From Penium margaritaceum (taxonomy: Eukaryota; Streptophyta; Zygnematophyceae; Desmidiales; Peniaceae), in the NCBI GenBank assembly GCA_023375785.1, contig SZWC01003622.1, positions 49,710-97,867 of the forward strand: a stretch of DNA of 48,158 bases, read 5' to 3'. The notes beneath the pieces are model-generated. The model saw only the letters and a program-made list of their open reading frames with translations, was not told the origin of the DNA and ran no database searches. A program made the translations under genes and the position numbers. Positions 43,901-48,158 of this stretch are shown here, piece by piece; position 1 is the stretch's first letter, and every line of letters begins with the position of its first letter.

Positions 43901-46728
43901 AAGACAACTGGAGCTAGCCCAAGACAATTGGAGCAATCCCAAGAGAGTTGGAGCAAGCCCACGACATCTGGAGCAAGGCCAAGACAACTGGAGCAAGCCC
44001 AAAACACATGCAGCAAGCCGAAAACAACTGGAGCAAGGTAAAGACGACTGGAGCAAGGCCAAGCCAACTTGAGAAAGCCCAAGACAACTGGAGCAAGTCC
44101 AAGAGAACTGGAGCAAGTCCAAGACAACTGGAGCAAGGCCAAGACAACTGGAGCAAGGCCAATACAACAAGATAAAGCCCAGGACAAGTGGACCAAGTCC
44201 AATACATCTGGAGGAGGCGAAGATAAATTGAGCAAGGCCAACACAACTGGAGTAAGTCCAAGACAACTGGAGTAAGCCCGAGACAACTGGAGCAAGCCCA
44301 AGAAAACTGGAGCAAGGCCAAGAAAATTGGAGCAAGCCCAAGACACGTGGAGCAACAACTGAAGTAAGGCCAAGACAACCAGAGCAAGGCCAAGACAACT
44401 GGAGCAAGCCCAATACAACGGGAGCAAGCCCAAGAAAACTGGAGCAAGGCCAAGACAACTGGAAGAAGCCCAAGAGACATGGAGCAAGCCCAAAACAACT
44501 AGAGCAAGGCCAGTACAACTGGAGCAAGGCCAAGACAGTTGGAGCAAGCCCAACGCAACTGGAGCAAGGCCAAGACAACTAGAGCACGTCCAAGAGAATT
44601 GGAGCAAGCCCAAGACACATGGAGCAATCCCAACACAACTAGAGCAAGTCCAAGACAACTGGAGCAAGGCGAAGAGAACTGGAGCAAGCCTAAGAAAACT
44701 GGAACAAGCCCAAGACAACTGGAGCAAGTCCAGGAAAGCTTGAGAAAGGCTAAGACAACCGGAGTAAGCCAAAGACAACTAAAGCAAACCAAAGATGACT
44801 GGATCAAGGCCAATACCAGTGGATTTAGCCCATGACCACTGGAGAAAGCCTGATATGACTGGAGCAAGGCCAAGACAACTGGAGCAAGCCCAAGACAACT
44901 GGAGCAAGCCCAAGATAACTGGAGCAAGCCCAAGAGACGTGGATCAAGTCCAAGACAAGTGGACCAAGCCCAAGAAAAATTGAGCAGGGCCAAGACAACT
45001 GGAGCAAGGCCAAGCCAACTGGAGCAAGGCCAAGTCAACTGGAACAAGGCCAAGACAACTGGAGCAAGCCCAAGACGACTGGGGCAAGGCCAAAACAACT
45101 GGAGCAAGTATAAGACAACTGAAGCAAGGCCATGACATCTGGAGCAAGGCCAATACAACTAGAGCAAGCCCAGGACAAGTGGACCAAGCCCAAGACAACA
45201 GGAGCAGGTCAAGACAACTGAAGCAAGGTGAAGACAATTGGAGCAAGCCCAAGACAACTGGAGCAAGCACAAGCTAACTGGAGCAAGCCCTAGAAAAGTG
45301 GAGCAAGGCCAAGAGAACTGGAGCAAGCCCAAGAGACATGGAGCAAGCCCAAAACAACTGGAGCAAGGCCAAAACAACTGGAGCAAGGCCAATACAGCTG
45401 GAGCAAGCCTAATGCAACTGGAACAAGGCCAAGAGAACTGGAGCTAGCCCAATAAAAATGCAGCAAGTCGAAGAGAACTGGAGTAAGCCCAAGACACCTG
45501 CGACAAGCCCAAAACAACTGGATCAAGGCCAAAACAACTGGAGCAAGTTCAAGACAACTGGAGAAATTCCAAGACAACTGGAGTAAGCCCAAGACAACTG
45601 GAGCAATGCCAAGACAACTGGAGCAAGCCCAATACAACAAGAGCAAGCCCAGGAAAAGTGGACCAATCCCAAGACAACTGGAGAAGGCCAAGACAGCTGG
45701 AGCAAGGCCAAGACAACTAGAGCAAGCCCAATACAAGTGGAGCAAGCCCAAGACAAGTGGACCAAGCCCAAAACAACTGGGGCAAGGCAAGGACACCTGG
45801 AGCAAACCCAAGACACCTGGAGCAAGCCCAAAACAACTGGGGCAAGGCCAAGACAACTGGAGCAAGGCCAAGACAACTGGAGCAAGCCCAATACAACTGG
45901 AGCAATGCCAGGAGAACTGGAGCACGTACAGGACGACTGGAGCAAGGCCGAGACAACTGGAGCAAGCCCAATACAACTAGAGCAAGCCTAGGACAAGTGG
46001 ACCAAGCCCAATACAACTGGAGCAGGCTAGGACAACTTGAGCGAGGCAAAGAAAACTGGAGCAAACCCAAGACAAATGGAGCAGGCCCAAGACAGCTGGA
46101 GCAAGCCCAAGAAAACTGGCGCAAGGCCAAGACAACTGGAGCAACCCCAAGACACATATTGGAAGCCCAAAACGACTGGATCAAGGCCAAGACAAATGGA
46201 GCAAGGCCAAGACAGCTGGAGCACGCCCAATGCATCTGGAGCAAGGCCAAGACAACTGGAGCCAGTCTAGGACAGATGGAGCAAGGCCAAGACAACTTGA
46301 GCAAGGCCAATACAACTTGAGCAAGCCCAGAACAATTGGAGAAGGCCCGAGATAACTGGAGCAAGGCCAAGACAACTGGAGCATACACAAGACAACTGGA
46401 GCAAGTCCAAGACAACTGGAGCAATCCCGAGACAACCGGAGCAAGCCCGAGACAAGTGGACCAATCCCAAGACAACTGGAGCAAGGCCATGACAACTCGA
46501 GCAAGGTCAAGACAGCTAGAGCCGGCCCGAGACAACTGAAGCAAGCCGAAGAAAATGGGAGCAAGTCCAAGACAACTGAAGTAAGGCCAATACAATTGGA
46601 GCATGCCCAATACAGGTGGAGCAAGACCAAGACAACTGGAGCAAAGCCAATATAACTGGACCAAGCCCAAGACAACTGGAGCAAGCCCAAGACAATTGGA
46701 GCAAGCCCAAGACAGTTGGAGCAAGCCA
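40915..46728 (+). repeat. 20-bp satellite, plus polarity, with a 2,808-bp higher-order repeat
   Basis: About 290 monomers. Three rare markers recur at exactly 2,808 bp: GCCAATACCAGTGGATTTAG at 42001 and 44809, TGGAGAAGG at 42871 and 45679, and GCCAGTCTAGGACAG at 43453 and 46261. The spacing is constant, so the two copies carry no net length change between markers and the duplication is young relative to the rest. The first 0.6 kb relates to segments near 9.5, 16 and 26.4 kb. The array gives way to the 11-bp satellite within AGCAAGCCAGAGTTGTGC. Confidence 0.96.
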
Positions 46729-48158
46729 GAGTTGTGCGAGAGTTGTGCCAGAGTTGTGCCAGAGTTGTGCCAGATTTGTGCCAGAGTTGTGCCAGAGTTT
46801 TTCCAGAGTTGTTCCAGCGTTGTGCCAGAGTTGTTCCAGAGTTGTGCCATAGTTGTGCCAGAGTTGTGCTAGAGTTTTTCCATATCTGCCAGAGTTTTGC
46901 CAGAGTTGTGCCAGAGTTGTGCCATAGTTGTGCCAGAGTTGTGCCAGAGTTGGACATGAGTTGTGCCAGAGTTGTGCCAGAGCTGTGCCAGAGTTGTCCC
47001 AGAGTTGTGCCAGAGTTGTGCCAGAGTGGAGCCAGAGTTGTGCCAGAGCTGTGCCAGAGTTGTGCCAGAGTTGTGCCAGAGTCGTACCAGAGTTGTGCCA
47101 GAGTTGTGCCAGAGTTCTCCCATAGTTGTGCCAGAGTTGTGCCAGAGTTGTGCCAGGGTTGTGCCAGAGTTGTGCCAGAGTTGTGCCAGAGCTGTGCCAG
47201 TAGCTGTGCCGAGTTGTGCCAGAGTTGTGCCAGAGTTGTGCCAGTGTTGTGCCATACGTGTGCCAGAGTTGTGCCAGAGATGTGCCAGAGTTGTGCCAGA
47301 GTGGTACATGAGTTGAGCCAGAGTTGTGCCAGAGTTGTGCCAGAATTATGCCATAATTGTGCCAGAGTTATGCCAAAGTTGTGCCAAAGTTGTGCCAGAG
47401 TTGTGCCAGAGTTGTGCCAGAGTCGTGCCAGAGTTGTGCCAGAGTTGTGCCAATGTGGTGTCAGAGTTGTGCCAGAGTTGTAACAGAGTTGTGTCAGAGT
47501 TGTGCCGGAGTTGTGGCAGAGTTGTGGCAGAGCTGTGCCAGAGTTGTGCCAGAGTTATGCCAGAGTTGAGCCAGAGTTGTGCCATAATTGTGCCAGAATT
47601 GTGCCAGAGTTGTGCCAGAGTTGTGCCAGAGTTGTGCCAGAGTTGTCCCAGAGTTGTGCCAGTGTTGTGCCCTAGCTGTGCCAGATTTGTGCCAGGGTTT
47701 CGCAAGAGTCGTGCCAGAGTTTTGCCAGTGTTGTGCCAGAGTTGTGCCAGAGTTGTGCAAGAGTCGTGCCAGAGTTGTGCCAGAGTTGTGCCAGAGTTGT
47801 GCCAGAGTTGTTCCAGAGTTGTGCCAGTGTTGTGCCAGAGCTGTGCCGGATTTGTGCCAGGGTTGTGCAAGAGTCGTGCCATTGTTTTGCAAGAGTTTTG
47901 CCAGAATTGTGCCAGAGTTGTGCCAGATTTGTGCCAGAGTTGTGCCAGAGTTTTGCCAGGGTTGTTCCAGCGTTGTGCCGGCATTGTGCCAGAGTTGTGC
48001 CATAGTTGTGCCATAGTTGTGCTAGAGTTTTGCCAGAGTTTTGCCAGAGTTGTGCCAGAGTTGTGCCAGAGTTGTGCCAGAGTTGTGCCAGAGTTGGACA
48101 TGAGTTGTGCCAGAGTTGTGCCAGAGTTGTGCCAGAGTTGTTCCAGAGTTGTGCCAGA
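46729..48158 (+). repeat. 11-bp satellite (about 130 monomers), continuing beyond the window
   Basis: Monomer GTTGTGCCAGA, head to tail. Higher-order structure is visible. The variant TGGACATGAG occurs at 46951 and 48095, 1,144 bp apart (104 monomers). A block GTGTTGTGCC...GCAAGAGTCGTGCC occurs at 47662 and 47827, 165 bp apart (15 monomers). The monomer has no stop in six frames, so frames such as 46716-47483 (ELCQSCARVVP repeats) and 47346-48101 on minus (LWHNSGTTLAQ repeats) are open by composition and not annotated as genes. Confidence 0.97.

Noticed and set aside
6311..46728. CRISPR-like array
   Set aside because: The repeats are contiguous with no unique spacers, monomers vary throughout, and the surroundings are eukaryotic retroelements.
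46716..47483. Cys-rich repeat protein (ELCQSCARVVP)
   Set aside because: Produced by the stop-free 11-bp monomer. The minus strand is just as open.
46729..48158. Telomeric repeat
   Set aside because: The 11-bp unit GTTGTGCCAGA has no G-run and does not resemble TTTAGGG or related telomere units.

Overview
This window is nuclear DNA of a eukaryote, most likely a green plant. It is almost entirely tandem satellite arrays with a few LTR-retrotransposon copies in them. The plant assignment rests on two primer-binding sites, TGGTATCAGAGC at 878-889 and 10603-10614, which match the 3' end of plant initiator tRNA-Met and lie directly after LTR ends in CA. I cannot name the species. I see no bacterial gene organisation, tRNA, rRNA or host protein gene.

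Layout. Positions 1-560 hold a minus-strand LTR cut by the window edge. Positions 566-3917 are LTR element 1: a deleted 5' LTR, PBS, a 1.66-kb non-coding leader with a 140-bp tandem repeat, an intact gag-like ORF with no pol, a polypurine tract and a 3' LTR. Positions 3918-6310 are a 21-bp satellite. From 6311 to 46728 a 20-bp satellite (AAGACAACTGGAGCAAGCCC) dominates and changes strand polarity about a dozen times. It is interrupted by three things: LTR element 2 (9998-13916, with an AAGAC target-site duplication, a gag frame carrying three stops and a MITE-like insert), a retroelement fragment (18060-18729) and eleven copies of a 190-bp satellite (35041-37128). Positions 46729-48158 are an 11-bp satellite.

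How the parts relate. Elements 1 and 2 and the 18-kb fragment belong to one family of gag-only, non-autonomous LTR elements; they would need pol proteins from another element. In both gag frames the C-terminus and stop codon lie inside the 3' LTR. The 20-bp array has higher-order structure: a 2,808-bp repeat near its right end, related 2.7-2.9-kb repeats near 20-26 kb, a 799-bp repeat at its left end, and an inverted duplication (about 14.0-16.1 kb against 26.3-28.5 kb) that carries its own near-perfect palindromic centre. The many long open frames in the satellites are a by-product of consensus monomers with few or no stop codons, and I do not annotate them as genes.

The most notable observations are the polarity switches with palindromic centres and insertions at them, the gag-into-LTR reading frames, and the MITE whose empty site is preserved in element 1. 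No new enzymatic or defence system is visible.
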